Positions 41,831 to 50,119 of a stretch of DNA of 64,000 nucleotides are shown in pieces (the stretch's first letter is position 1; each line of letters opens with the position of its first letter). The position numbers and the translations under genes were made by a program. The DNA is taken from NCBI GenBank assembly GCA_964246015.1, contig CAXTPG010000003.1:1-64000 (forward strand), written 5' to 3'. Origin of the DNA: JBBROS01 sp964246015. Lineage in GTDB: Bacteria; Pseudomonadota; Alphaproteobacteria; Acetobacterales; Acetobacteraceae. The notes below the pieces were generated by a model. It made no database searches. It was not told where the DNA came from and saw only the letters and a list, made by a program, of their open reading frames with translations.

Positions 41831-42895
41831 TCAAGCCGCCTGCCGCCGCGCCGCCATCGCCGCATAGGCGGTCGCGAAGGCATCGACATCGGCCCGGGTC
41901 GCGTTCCACGGCAGACTCACGCGGATCGCCTCGCCCGCCAGCGCCCCCAGGCCCATGGCCGCGAGCACGTGGCTGCGGGCGACCTTGCCGCTGCTGCACG
42001 CGGCCCCGGCGCTCACCTGCACGCCTGCGAGGTCGAGCGCGATCACCTGCAATTCCGCCGCCGTGCCGGGCAGGGCGAGGCAGACGGTGTTGGGCAGGCG
42101 GTCGGCGCCACCCAGCAGCAGCGCGCCGCACGACAGCGCCGCCGCCTCGATAACCTGGCGCAGCGGCGCGACGTCGACCGCATTGGCGCAGGCTGCGGCG
42201 GCAAACGCCGCGATGGCGGGCAAGGCGGGGGTGCCGCCGCGCCGCCCCCGCTCCTGCCCACCGCCCCGCATCACCGCAGCCACGTCCCGCCCCGGCGCCA
42301 GCAGCAAGGCCCCGGCCCCCTTCAGACCGCCCAGCTTGTGCCCGGACAGGGCCACGCTGTCGGCGCCCAACCCGTGCAGATCGACCGGGATCCGCCCGGC
42401 CGCCTGCACCGCGTCGACGTGCAGCAGCGCGCCATGGGCGCGGCAGATGCGGGCGGCCTGCGCCACGGGCTGGATCGTGCCCGTCTCGTTGTTCGCAAGC
42501 ATGAGGCACAGCAGCGCCGGGCCGGCGGCGAGCAGTGCCGGCAACTGGTCCAGCCGCACGACGCCGTCCCGATCCACCGGCAGCACGGCGGCGTCCGGCG
42601 CCGCAGCGCGGACGGCGTCATGCTCGGTCGCGCCGATCACGATCCGCCGCCCGGGCCCCAGGGAGGCGATGGCCAGCGCGTCCGCCTCCGTCCCGCCCGA
42701 CGTGAACACGACGCCCCCGGCCGGCGCGCCGAACCGCTCGGCGATGGCCCGCCGCGCCGATTCCAGCACCGCCCGTGCCGCGCGGCCCGCGGCGTGAACG
42801 CTCGACGGGTTGCCCACCAGTTCCATCGCCGCGATGGCCGCCGCCCGCGCCTCGGGCCGCAGCGGCTCGGTCGCGTTGGCGTCGAGGTAGGCCAT
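41831..42895 (-). CDS. Second cysteine desulfurase, NifS-like
   Basis: A 354-residue PLP aminotransferase-fold protein. It starts MAYLDANATEPLRPEA and carries the PLP Lys in ALSGHKLGGLKGAGAL (about 196) and a catalytic-loop Cys in VSAGAACSSGKVARSHVL (about 310). It is more diverged and shorter than the IscS copy downstream. Such pairs of desulfurases occur side by side in Rhodospirillales; the second copy may serve a separate acceptor. The ATG overlaps the stop of cysE (TAATG), so cysteine synthesis and desulfuration are coupled. Confidence 0.9.
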   Translation of the reverse strand: MAYLDANATEPLRPEARAAAIAAMELVGNPSSVHAAGRAARAVLESARRAIAERFGAPAGGVVFTSGGTEADALAIASLGPGRRIVIGATEHDAVRAAAPDAAVLPVDRDGVVRLDQLPALLAAGPALLCLMLANNETGTIQPVAQAARICRAHGALLHVDAVQAAGRIPVDLHGLGADSVALSGHKLGGLKGAGALLLAPGRDVAAVMRGGGQERGRRGGTPALPAIAAFAAAACANAVDVAPLRQVIEAAALSCGALLLGGADRLPNTVCLALPGTAAELQVIALDLAGVQVSAGAACSSGKVARSHVLAAMGLGALAGEAIRVSLPWNATRADVDAFATAYAAMAARRQAA

Positions 42896-43575
42896 TATTC
42901 CGCCGCGGGCGACCGTTGCAGGGCGGACACCCGGGCCTCGAGCGCCAGCAGCTCGGCCCGCAGCGCCTCGATCGTGCACACCAGCGGATCGACGGTGCCC
43001 TCGCACGGCGTGCCGTATGCGACGAACGACAGGTCGCGGCGGGGCATGCGCTTCGTCGGGTCACGTTCGACGGGCCGTGCGGGAATGCCCACGACCGTCT
43101 CGTTCGGCGGCACGGCCTGGACGACGACGGCATTGGCGCCGACCCGCGCATTGTCGCCGACGGTGATCGCACCCAGGATCTTCGCCCCGGCGCCCACGAT
43201 GACTCCGTTGCCCAAGGTGGGGTGCCGCTTGCCCTGCTGGCTGCTGGTGCCGCCCAGAGTCACTTGATGGTACAAGTAGACGTCATCGCCGATCTCCGCC
43301 GTCTCCCCGATCACCACCCCCATTCCATGGTCAATTATGAGACGGCGGCCGATCACGGCAGCGGGATGGATTTCGATTCCAGTCAACATCCGGCCGAGAT
43401 GTGCGGTAAACCGGGCGGGCAGGCGCCATTTGCGCTTCCACAGCCCATGAGAGAGCTTGTGCCACAGGACCGCGTGCAACCCAGGGTAGCACAACAGGAC
43501 TTCCAACGCCGATCTGGCTGCGGGATCGCGCTGCCGGTAGGCCGTGACGGCCTCACGCAGAAACATGAATGCCAT
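42895..43575 (-). CDS. cysE: Serine O-acetyltransferase
   Basis: A 226-residue enzyme that acetylates serine, the first step of cysteine synthesis. The N-terminal helices are short (PAARSALEVLLCYPGLHAVLWHKLSH), as in the small CysE class. The hexapeptide domain shows HPAAVIGRRLIIDHGMGVVIG, with the catalytic Asp-His, and YHQVTLGGTSSQQGKRHPTLGN. The C-terminal tail is long and ends in a helix. It leads the minus-strand unit cysE-desulfurase, supplying the substrate of the next enzyme. An AT-richer promoter region (about 43590-43620) precedes it. Confidence 0.94.
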   Translation of the reverse strand: MAFMFLREAVTAYRQRDPAARSALEVLLCYPGLHAVLWHKLSHGLWKRKWRLPARFTAHLGRMLTGIEIHPAAVIGRRLIIDHGMGVVIGETAEIGDDVYLYHQVTLGGTSSQQGKRHPTLGNGVIVGAGAKILGAITVGDNARVGANAVVVQAVPPNETVVGIPARPVERDPTKRMPRRDLSFVAYGTPCEGTVDPLVCTIEALRAELLALEARVSALQRSPAAE

Positions 43576-43810
43576 GCGACATTTCCATTATGAAAACCGT
43601 GCCGAGGCTGACTATATTCTGCCCGTGGCCGGGGCGCCCCCCCACCTCCGGCCACGAAGACGATGACACGCGGGCTTCACGGTCCGCTTCGTATCGGAAA
43701 GGCTAAGCTGGTTTGTGCCGCCGGGTCAAATGGGCTGGCGGCGCTAGGGATCAATTGCGGCGCGGACGGCATATGCCGAACCGCGACATGTCGAACGAGA
43801 TTGGAACGCC

Positions 43811-44476
43811 ATGCCTGAGGTGATGTTCGCTGGCCCCGACGGCCGGCTCGAGGGCCGCTACAATCACAGCAAGGAGCCGAATGCTCCGCTGGCCCTGATC
43901 CTGCACCCGCACCCGCTTCACGGCGGGACGATGAACAACCGGATTGCGTACACCATGTACCAGTCGTTCCAGAAGCTTGGCTTCTCCGTCATGCGGTTCA
44001 ATTTCCGCGGCGTCGGGCGCAGCCAGGGCAAGTACGACGGCGGCTTCGGTGAGATCAGCGATGCCGCGGCGGCGCTCGACTGGATGCAGATGGTCAACCC
44101 GAACTCGGCCGGGCTGTGGATCAGCGGCTACTCGTTCGGCGCCTTCGTCGGCATGCAGCTTCTGATGCGGCGCCCCGAGATCTCCGGCTGGGTGAGCGTC
44201 GCGCCGCCGGCGAACCACTATGATTTCGGCTTCCTCGCCCCCTGCCCTTGCGGCGGCCTGATGCTGCACGGCGACAGCGACGAGCTGGTGCCCGAGCCTG
44301 CCGTGCGGAAGCTGGTCGACAAGCTGAACACACAGAAGAACGTCCAGGTCGATTACCGGGTCTACGCCGGCGCCGACCACGTCTTCGCAACCCATGCGGA
44401 GACGGTCGGCGAGGCGATCGAGGACCATGTCGGCAAGATCATGGCGCGCAAGGCCCTGGCGCTCGCGGCCGATTGA
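43811..44476 (+). CDS. Alpha/beta hydrolase, alphaproteobacterial conserved family
   Basis: A 221-residue hydrolase: oxyanion region LHPHPLHGGTMNN, nucleophile Ser in SGYSFGAFVG (about residue 106), an Asp in LHGDSDELVP (about 158) and a His in AGADHVF (about 183) form the triad. It belongs to a family found near the cysteine desulfurase cluster in many alphaproteobacteria. The substrate is unknown. It is divergent from cysE across 235 bases; apart from promoter-like AT-richer sequence I see nothing else there. A strong hairpin follows the stop. Confidence 0.88.
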   Translation: MPEVMFAGPDGRLEGRYNHSKEPNAPLALILHPHPLHGGTMNNRIAYTMYQSFQKLGFSVMRFNFRGVGRSQGKYDGGFGEISDAAAALDWMQMVNPNSAGLWISGYSFGAFVGMQLLMRRPEISGWVSVAPPANHYDFGFLAPCPCGGLMLHGDSDELVPEPAVRKLVDKLNTQKNVQVDYRVYAGADHVFATHAETVGEAIEDHVGKIMARKALALAAD

Positions 44477-44481
44477 ACCGA

Positions 44482-44509
44482 TCCCGAGCCGGGCACCCCC
44501 GGCTCGGGA
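44482..44509. terminator. Strong bidirectional hairpin terminator
   Basis: TCCCGAGCCGGG (44482-44493) pairs perfectly with CCCGGCTCGGGA (44498-44509) around a 4-base loop, a 12-base stem. It sits between convergent genes (hydrolase ending 44476, lipoprotein ending 44524). No T-run, but the stem is the strongest seen in the window. Confidence 0.7.
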
Positions 44510-44523
44510 CCGCTACGCGTGGG

Positions 44524-44694
44524 TCAGCGGACCACCGTGGTCCGCAAGGCGCCAGACGCGTTGACAACGCCCAGGGTCAGCTCCCCCCCGCCGTTCGACT
44601 GCTTGATCCCCGTCGGCGCCTCGGTCGACGCTCCGGGATTGGCGCAGGCCGCCAAGACCCACGCCGACAGCACGCATACCGCAATCCGCTTCAT
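44524..44694 (-). CDS. Small lipoprotein
   Basis: A 56-residue protein with a lipoprotein signal (MKRIAVCVLSAWVLAAC; lipobox LAAC, Cys17) and a short polar mature part. A GGAGG site five bases upstream supports the ATG at 44694; a longer frame to 44721 has no better start. Function unknown. It stands alone between a strong terminator and the YmdB-like gene. Confidence 0.75.
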   Translation of the reverse strand: MKRIAVCVLSAWVLAACANPGASTEAPTGIKQSNGGGELTLGVVNASGALRTTVVR

Positions 44695-44742
44695 GTCCGC
44701 CTCCATTGTCGAGCCTGCCACAGTTACGGCGGCGGCCCCGGA

Positions 44743-45558
44743 TCAGATGCCGGGAAACAGTTGCGACAGCCGCCCGCCCTGCCGCAACGGCTCGACCGCC
44801 GTCGCCAGCCCTGTCCGGTCGTCGGTCACGACGAACAGCCCGCACAGCGTGGCCGCGCCGTCGGCCGGGCTCAGCCGGTCCCCCGGCATCTTGTGCCAGA
44901 ACCGCGACGCGGCCCCCTGCTTGCCCATTCCGATCACGCTGTCGTAATCGCCGCACATGCCCGCGTCGCTCTGGAATGCGGTGCCGCCCGGCAGGATCGT
45001 GTGGTCGGCGGTGGGCACGTGGGTGTGCGTGCCCACGACCACGCTGACGCTGCCATCGAACGAATGGGCGTAGGCCATCGTCTCGCTGGTCGCCTCCGCA
45101 TGGAAGTCGGCGAGGATCGCCTGGACGCTGGCGCCCAGCTTGTAGCGGGCCAGCAGCTCCGCCGTGCCGCGGAACGGGCAGTCGATGGGATCCATGTAAA
45201 GACGCCCCATCGCGTTCAGCACCAGCGCCCGCCGCCCATCCGCCAGGGCCACCAGGAACGACCCGGCCCCCGGCGTTCCCGGCGGATAGTTCAGCGGCCG
45301 CACCACCCGAGGCTGCTGCGCGATGTAGGGGATCAGCTCCTTCCGGTCCCAGCTATGGTTGCCCAGCGTGATGACGTCGGCGCCCGCCTTCAGGAAGGCG
45401 TCGGCCATGTCGGGCCCCAGGCCGAAACCGTGGCTGGCGTTCTCGCCGTTCACGACGACCAGGTCCGCGCGCAGACGGCTCCGCAGCTCCGGCAAGGCAG
45501 CCACCACCGCGTCGCGGCCGCTGCGGCCCACGACGTCGCCCAGGAACAGGATGCGCAT
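44743..45558 (-). CDS. YmdB-family metallophosphoesterase
   Basis: A 271-residue calcineurin-like phosphoesterase of the TIGR00282/YmdB family, which hydrolyses 2',3'-cyclic nucleotides in Bacillus. Metal-binding motifs are visible: ILFLGDVVGRSGRDA, VVVNGENASHGFG, TLGNHSWDRKEL and GTHTHVPTADH, with the DFHAEATSE segment. The ATG at 45558 shares one base with the stop of the 5-formyl-THF cyclo-ligase gene (TGATG). The pair is conserved side by side in alphaproteobacteria. Confidence 0.92.
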   Translation of the reverse strand: MRILFLGDVVGRSGRDAVVAALPELRSRLRADLVVVNGENASHGFGLGPDMADAFLKAGADVITLGNHSWDRKELIPYIAQQPRVVRPLNYPPGTPGAGSFLVALADGRRALVLNAMGRLYMDPIDCPFRGTAELLARYKLGASVQAILADFHAEATSETMAYAHSFDGSVSVVVGTHTHVPTADHTILPGGTAFQSDAGMCGDYDSVIGMGKQGAASRFWHKMPGDRLSPADGAATLCGLFVVTDDRTGLATAVEPLRQGGRLSQLFPGI

Positions 45559-46121
45559 CAGCTCTCCGGCCGCACCAGCACGCCGCATTCGGTCGCAACG
45601 GCATCGAGCGGGGCGTCATGCGGCAGAACCGGCACCGCGTCCACCTGCTGCAGCGCATAGCCGCAGCCGATCGTCCGCACGCCCGGCAGCGCCGCGACGG
45701 TCCGGTCGTAATACCCGCCGCCGTAGCCCAATCGGTTGAACCGGGCGTCGAAGGCGAGCAACGGCACGAGCAGCAAATCCGGGGTGGCGATGGGCCCGTC
45801 GGGCCGGGCGGTGCCGAACCGCTCGGCGATCATCGGCACACCGGGCCGCCAGCGCCGGAACCGCAGCGCGTGGCCGCGGGGCGGCGTTTCCGGCAGCAGC
45901 ACGTCATGGCCACGCCCCAGCAGCGCCAGCAGCAGCGGCCGGATGTCGATCTCGTCGCCCATCGGCCAGAATCCGGCAACGACCGTCCCCGGCCGCGGCG
46001 GACATGCGGACAGCACATGGCCCGCCAGCCGCACGCCCCAACCCGGGCACGCGGCCCGCCGCCGGTCCCGCATCGCCGCGCGCAGCCCGGCCTTGTCCGT
46101 CATGAAGTGCGGTGCCGCCAT
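45558..46121 (-). CDS. 5-formyltetrahydrofolate cyclo-ligase
   Basis: A 187-residue enzyme that converts 5-formyl-THF to 5,10-methenyl-THF using ATP. The phosphate/nucleotide motif RLGYGGGYYDRT is near residue 140, with the VPLLAFDARFNRLG lead-in, and the basic N-terminal helix (KAGLRAAMRDRRRA) is typical. The start is uncertain: ATG 46121 or 46103, with neither having a strong ribosome site. It is coupled to the YmdB-like gene. The leader holds stable hairpins; in proteobacteria 6S RNA often lies just upstream of this gene. Confidence 0.9.
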   Translation of the reverse strand: MAAPHFMTDKAGLRAAMRDRRRAACPGWGVRLAGHVLSACPPRPGTVVAGFWPMGDEIDIRPLLLALLGRGHDVLLPETPPRGHALRFRRWRPGVPMIAERFGTARPDGPIATPDLLLVPLLAFDARFNRLGYGGGYYDRTVAALPGVRTIGCGYALQQVDAVPVLPHDAPLDAVATECGVLVRPES

Positions 46122-46134
46122 GGCCGTTGGTTCG

Positions 46135-46236
46135 TCATGCTCCCGAGACCTGCTGTAGCAGGTGGGCACCAGATACCATGACCACGGTCATGACAGAGCC
46201 AGTTCCCGAGGGAGTGCTTATCGGCCCCGGGCATGA
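46135..46236 (-). ncRNA. Structured RNA candidate upstream of the cyclo-ligase gene
   Basis: On the minus strand, TCATGCCC (46236-46229) pairs with GGGAGCATGA (46144-46135, one bulged A) to close a domain of about 100 bases. Inside are two perfect 7-base stems: CATGACC/GGTCATG at 46177-46192 and ACCTGCT/AGCAGGT at 46148-46163. The position matches that of 6S RNA (ssrS) in proteobacteria, but the fold seen is branched and short rather than a long rod with a central bubble, so it could be another RNA or a leader element. Confidence 0.4.
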
Positions 46237-46261
46237 GCTACCTGACGCACCCAGCAGCACC

Positions 46262-46287
46262 GCCACCCACATGTGAGGCAAGGTGGC
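46262..46287. terminator. Possible hairpin downstream of the PLP decarboxylase gene
   Basis: GCCACC (46262-46267) and GGTGGC (46282-46287) pair over six bases around a loop containing the palindrome CACATGTG. It lies 35 bases beyond the decarboxylase stop and could end that transcript before the structured leader. Confidence 0.3.
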
Positions 46288-46321
46288 CCCCGCCGCAAGG
46301 CCCGATTATCGGCGACGGCGG

Positions 46322-48517
46322 CTACTCCAACTCGTCCAGCGCCGCATGGGCCGCCCGGCGCAGCGCCGCCTCGATCTCCGCCTGGAAATCGCCCTGCTCC
46401 GTTGCCGTCGTCCAGGGGTCCATCGTCGTGCTGATCAGGAAGTCGACGCCTTCCCCGGGCACCGGCGCGACCCCCATCCGGCGGCAGAACGCGTCGACGA
46501 AGCCCTGCCCGTATGTCGCCGGGTCGAACCGGGAACTGGTCAGCACCAGGTCCAGCCCCGCCATGTCCGCCCGCGGCTCGATGATGCTGCACCGGCCGAA
46601 CACCGCCGCGTTCAGCGCGTTGGCCCGGGTCAGCGACGTGTTGCCCCTGGGGTTGAGCGCGAAGGCCAGGATCACCTGGTCCGATCCCACCTGCGCGAAC
46701 AGCCGCCGGGCCACCGCGTCCTGCGCAAGCCGCGCCTGCAGCGTTGCGTTGTCGAGCGGCACCAGGTCCCGCAGCACCGCCCGTTCGGCCTGCCGCACGC
46801 CGGGTGGCGCGCCCGCGCGCTCGGCCGGGGTCTGGTTGAACGGTGTGATGGTGAAGCGCGAGTCCTCCAGCGCCGCCAGCCGGCAGAACAGCCGCTTGGC
46901 CGTCCACATGCACTGGCCCAGGATGCGGCCGTATCCCGTCCGGTCCGGCCGGATGACCCGGTGCGCCAGCCAGACCGCCGCCGCGGCCGACCCGGGCTTG
47001 CTGCCCTCCACGCCGTAGATGCCCACCGTCGGCTCCGTCTGGCTGTGGAACACGACGGGCGCGCGCAGGGAGATGGCGTCCCGAAAGGCCGCGTTGCGGT
47101 AGCACAGCGCGCCCGCGGGATAGGGGATATAGCCGCCCTTGTGCGGATCGACGGTGATGCTGTCGGCCAGCGGCAGCGCCTCGTACTGCGCCTGCACCGC
47201 CGGACTCATGGCGTAGGTGGGCACGCCCCCGTCGTCCTCGGGCTCGCCGGGCTCGCCCTCCCGCAGCATGGACCGGAAATAGCCGCCCCAGGCCGCGTCG
47301 GCGTGGATCATGAAATTGAGGCCGCGCGCCCGGAACCGGTCCCGCAGCGCGACCAGGCCTGCCAGCGGGTCGACCGCGCTCTCCTCCGTGCTGCCGATCA
47401 CGGCGACGGCGAACAGCACCGGGATGCGCCGCCGCAGCGCCGCCTCCAGCGTCTCCGCCACGGCCTCCAGGTCCAGCCGCGCATCCTGGTCCACCCGCTG
47501 CACCAGCACGGCGTTCTGCCCCAGGCCCAGCAGGGTCGCCGCCTTCGGCCAGGAATAATGGCTGGTGGCGGGCGCCAGCAGCACCGGCGCCTCCGGCACG
47601 TCCGGCATGAAGCTGCGGTAGAACGGCACCAGCCCGACATGCTGCACCGCGTAGGCGCCCATCACCCGCGCCAGCGTCTCCGGCGCGACGCCCAGGGCCT
47701 CCATCGCCCGCGGCAGCCCGGCGACCACGTCGAGATCGAGGTTCAGCAGCGACCATGTGTCGAGGCTTGCCAGCCGCGCCGTGCCGCCGCCCCACATCGG
47801 CACCTCCAGCCGCCGCGCATCGGCCAGCTCCGGCGCTTCCCGCAGGGCGGCGCGGGCGGCGACGGCGGCGAACTTCAGGTTGCGGGCGGCCCACAGCGCC
47901 TCGATATTCGCGACCGTGCCGCCGCTGGTGATGTGGCCCCACGGCATGGGGGCCGGGTCGCCGGGGGCGGGTTCGTCGTAGCCCAGCATGCGGCAGAGAT
48001 CCCGCCCCGCCTCGATCTCGAGCCGGGTTGTCACCGGGGATGCCTCGGCCGCGACGTTGTTCTGGTTGTACAGCAGCGCCGCGACCAGCCCGACCAGGCC
48101 CGGCAACGCCTGGTCCCACAGCATGTGCCCCTGATAGCGCATGGACGAGAACGGGGCGGACAGGCGCAGCTTGTCCAGCAGCGCCGCCGTCTCCCGCCGG
48201 AGCCGGTCGGCGCCGGCCTGGAAGGCGGGGCTGCGGCGTACGGCCTCGGTCAGGTGCGTCGGGTCTTCGGGGTGGAAACCGCGGCGGAAGGCGGCGTGGC
48301 TGTCGATCGCGGCGTCGATCAGCTCGTGCAGCAGATCGAGGTTCTCGGCCCGCGGGCCCAGGAACCAAGCCTCCGGCGCGCCCCGGCCGCGCCCGCCCAG
48401 CCCCAGCGGCCCGGCCAGCGCCGCGTCCCACGCCGCGCGGCCCTTGCTGCGGCGGGCAGCGAGCGGCCCGGGGGCCGGCTCGGCGGGATCGGCGGGGCTG
48501 GCGGGCTTCGACGTCAC
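46322..48517 (-). CDS. PLP-dependent group II decarboxylase
   Basis: A 731-residue pyridoxal-phosphate enzyme of the glutamate/tyrosine/aromatic decarboxylase fold. The PLP region shows ITSGGTVANIEALWAARN, IHADAAWGGYF (about 405) and TVDPHKGGYIPYPAG, with the Schiff-base Lys near 460. It is longer than GadB (466) and closer to bacterial tyrosine decarboxylases (about 620), with extra N- and C-terminal parts. I chose the GTG at 48517 because AGGAG lies five bases upstream; in-frame ATGs at 48562, 48607 and 48643 would run into the divergent lipid kinase promoter. The substrate is not certain. Confidence 0.85.
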   Translation of the reverse strand: MTSKPASPADPAEPAPGPLAARRSKGRAAWDAALAGPLGLGGRGRGAPEAWFLGPRAENLDLLHELIDAAIDSHAAFRRGFHPEDPTHLTEAVRRSPAFQAGADRLRRETAALLDKLRLSAPFSSMRYQGHMLWDQALPGLVGLVAALLYNQNNVAAEASPVTTRLEIEAGRDLCRMLGYDEPAPGDPAPMPWGHITSGGTVANIEALWAARNLKFAAVAARAALREAPELADARRLEVPMWGGGTARLASLDTWSLLNLDLDVVAGLPRAMEALGVAPETLARVMGAYAVQHVGLVPFYRSFMPDVPEAPVLLAPATSHYSWPKAATLLGLGQNAVLVQRVDQDARLDLEAVAETLEAALRRRIPVLFAVAVIGSTEESAVDPLAGLVALRDRFRARGLNFMIHADAAWGGYFRSMLREGEPGEPEDDGGVPTYAMSPAVQAQYEALPLADSITVDPHKGGYIPYPAGALCYRNAAFRDAISLRAPVVFHSQTEPTVGIYGVEGSKPGSAAAAVWLAHRVIRPDRTGYGRILGQCMWTAKRLFCRLAALEDSRFTITPFNQTPAERAGAPPGVRQAERAVLRDLVPLDNATLQARLAQDAVARRLFAQVGSDQVILAFALNPRGNTSLTRANALNAAVFGRCSIIEPRADMAGLDLVLTSSRFDPATYGQGFVDAFCRRMGVAPVPGEGVDFLISTTMDPWTTATEQGDFQAEIEAALRRAAHAALDELE

Positions 48518-48605
48518 GGGCACTCCTGGATCGTGATCGCCCGCACCCTCGCACGCCGCCATGACGAGTTGCAGGGGGTGCGGCGTTTCATGGTAACCAG
48601 CAGGC

Positions 48606-49493
48606 ATGAACGAACCCGGGCGCACGGCCCTCCTCGTGGTCAATGCGCATAGCCGGGGCGGGCGGGAGCCGGAGGCCTATATCCGCGCGCTCGAGGCCGG
48701 AGGCATGACGCTGATCCGGCGGGAGTGCCTGAAGCGCGACAAGCTGGCCGAGCTGATCCGATCGGTGAAGCACGATGTCGATTGCGTGGTGCTGGGCGGC
48801 GGCGACGGCACCATCAGCGGCGCGGCGGTCGCGCTGCGCGACACCGGCCTGCCGCTGGGCATCCTGCCGATGGGCACGGCGAACGACCTGGCCCGCACGC
48901 TGAACATCCCGACGGAGCCCGAGGCGGCGGCGGCCGTGATCCTGGACGGCGCGACGCGCAAGATCGACGTCGGCAGCGTCAACGGCCAGCTTTTCTTCAA
49001 CGTCGCCAGCGTGGGCCTCACGGTCGAGATCACGCGACGGCTGACCCGCGCCACCAAGCGCCGCTTCGGCCGCCTCGCCTACCCGCTTGCCGCTTTGAAG
49101 GTGCTGATGGGGCATAAGCGGTTCAGCGCGATCATCCGCTGCGGCGCGACCATTCATCGGGTCCGCACCATGCAGATCACCGTCGGCAACGGCCGCTTCT
49201 ACGGTGGCGGAATGGTGGTGGCCGAGGCCGCCGCCATCGACGACCGCCTGCTGGACGTCTACAGCCTGGAGCCTTCGTCACGCTGGCGGCTGCTGATGAT
49301 GGCGCGCGCCTTCCGCGATGGCCGGCATGACGAGCTCGCCGAGGTCCGCACGGCCCGCAGCCCCGTCGTCGAGGTCGTGACCCGGCTCCCGCAATCGATC
49401 AGCGCGGACGGGGAGATCGTCACCGTGACGCCGGCCCGCTTCAGCGTGCTGCCCGAGGCGGTGACCGTGTACGCGCCGCCGCCCCCCGGATGA
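48606..49493 (+). CDS. Lipid/diacylglycerol kinase family protein (YegS-like)
   Basis: A 295-residue kinase with the DAGK catalytic domain: VNAHSRGG near the start, the nucleotide-binding VVLGGGDGTISGAA at about 61-73, and GILPMGTANDLARTL at about 88. The C-terminal beta-sandwich follows (TVGNGRFYGGGMVVAE). It would phosphorylate diacylglycerol or a related lipid at the membrane. The stop overlaps the PAP2 phosphatase start (ATGA at 49490), so kinase and phosphatase are co-translated, which suggests a joint role in phospholipid or undecaprenol turnover. Confidence 0.92.
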   Translation: MNEPGRTALLVVNAHSRGGREPEAYIRALEAGGMTLIRRECLKRDKLAELIRSVKHDVDCVVLGGGDGTISGAAVALRDTGLPLGILPMGTANDLARTLNIPTEPEAAAAVILDGATRKIDVGSVNGQLFFNVASVGLTVEITRRLTRATKRRFGRLAYPLAALKVLMGHKRFSAIIRCGATIHRVRTMQITVGNGRFYGGGMVVAEAAAIDDRLLDVYSLEPSSRWRLLMMARAFRDGRHDELAEVRTARSPVVEVVTRLPQSISADGEIVTVTPARFSVLPEAVTVYAPPPPG

Positions 49494-50086
49494 CGCTGAT
49501 CCTGGCAGGGCTCGCCGCGGCCTTCGTCGCCCTGCTGCTGCTGGTGCGGCAGGGCGGACCGGTCGTGGTGCTGGACGGGCTGGTGCAGGCGGGTCTCGCG
49601 CCGCTGCGGGTGCGGCCGGTCCTGGCCGGGTTCGATTGGCTGACCCAGTCCGGCACGGGCGGCACTGGCGCGGCGGTGGCGCTCGCCGCCTCCGGCCTGC
49701 TGTGGTCGTCGGGCCGGGGCGGGTTGGTGGGGCCGCTTTGGCTCGCCTTCGTGGGGGCCGAGGCGACGACCTGGTCCGTCAAGTTCCTCACCGCCCGCGC
49801 CCGGCCGCCCTTCCTGGACGGCTTGACCGCCGCATCCCCCTCCTTCCCCAGCGCGCACGCGACCGTCGCCGTCGCCGTCTACGGCTTCGTCGCCCTGGCC
49901 GTCGCCGCGGCGGCGCCCGAGCGCTGGCGGACCGAAATCTTCGCCGCCGCCGCCGTTCTGGTCGTGCTGATCGCCTTCAGCCGCCTGGTGCTGAGCCTCC
50001 ACTATCTCAGCGACGTGGTGGGCGGCATGATCGTCGGCGGCTTCTGGCTGCTGCTGGCGTGGCGGCTGGCGCATTCCTCCGCTTGA
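49490..50086 (+). CDS. PAP2-family membrane phosphatase
   Basis: A 198-residue integral membrane protein with the three PAP2 signature parts: KFLTARARPPF (K-x6-RP), SFPSAHAT (PSGH-like, here PSAH) and SRLVLSLHYLSDVVGG (SR-x5-H-x3-D). It dephosphorylates lipid phosphates such as phosphatidate or undecaprenyl pyrophosphate at the outer face of the inner membrane. About five hydrophobic helices are seen. It is translationally coupled to the lipid kinase upstream. Confidence 0.92.
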   Translation: MTLILAGLAAAFVALLLLVRQGGPVVVLDGLVQAGLAPLRVRPVLAGFDWLTQSGTGGTGAAVALAASGLLWSSGRGGLVGPLWLAFVGAEATTWSVKFLTARARPPFLDGLTAASPSFPSAHATVAVAVYGFVALAVAAAAPERWRTEIFAAAAVLVVLIAFSRLVLSLHYLSDVVGGMIVGGFWLLLAWRLAHSSA

Positions 50087-50119
50087 TTCCGGGCCGGCCT
50101 CGCCCGTAGCGTGGCTGTC

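Noticed and set aside
43751..44428. Minus-strand frame opposite the alpha/beta hydrolase gene
   Set aside because: The plus frame has the full catalytic triad; the minus frame has no domain and no ribosome site.
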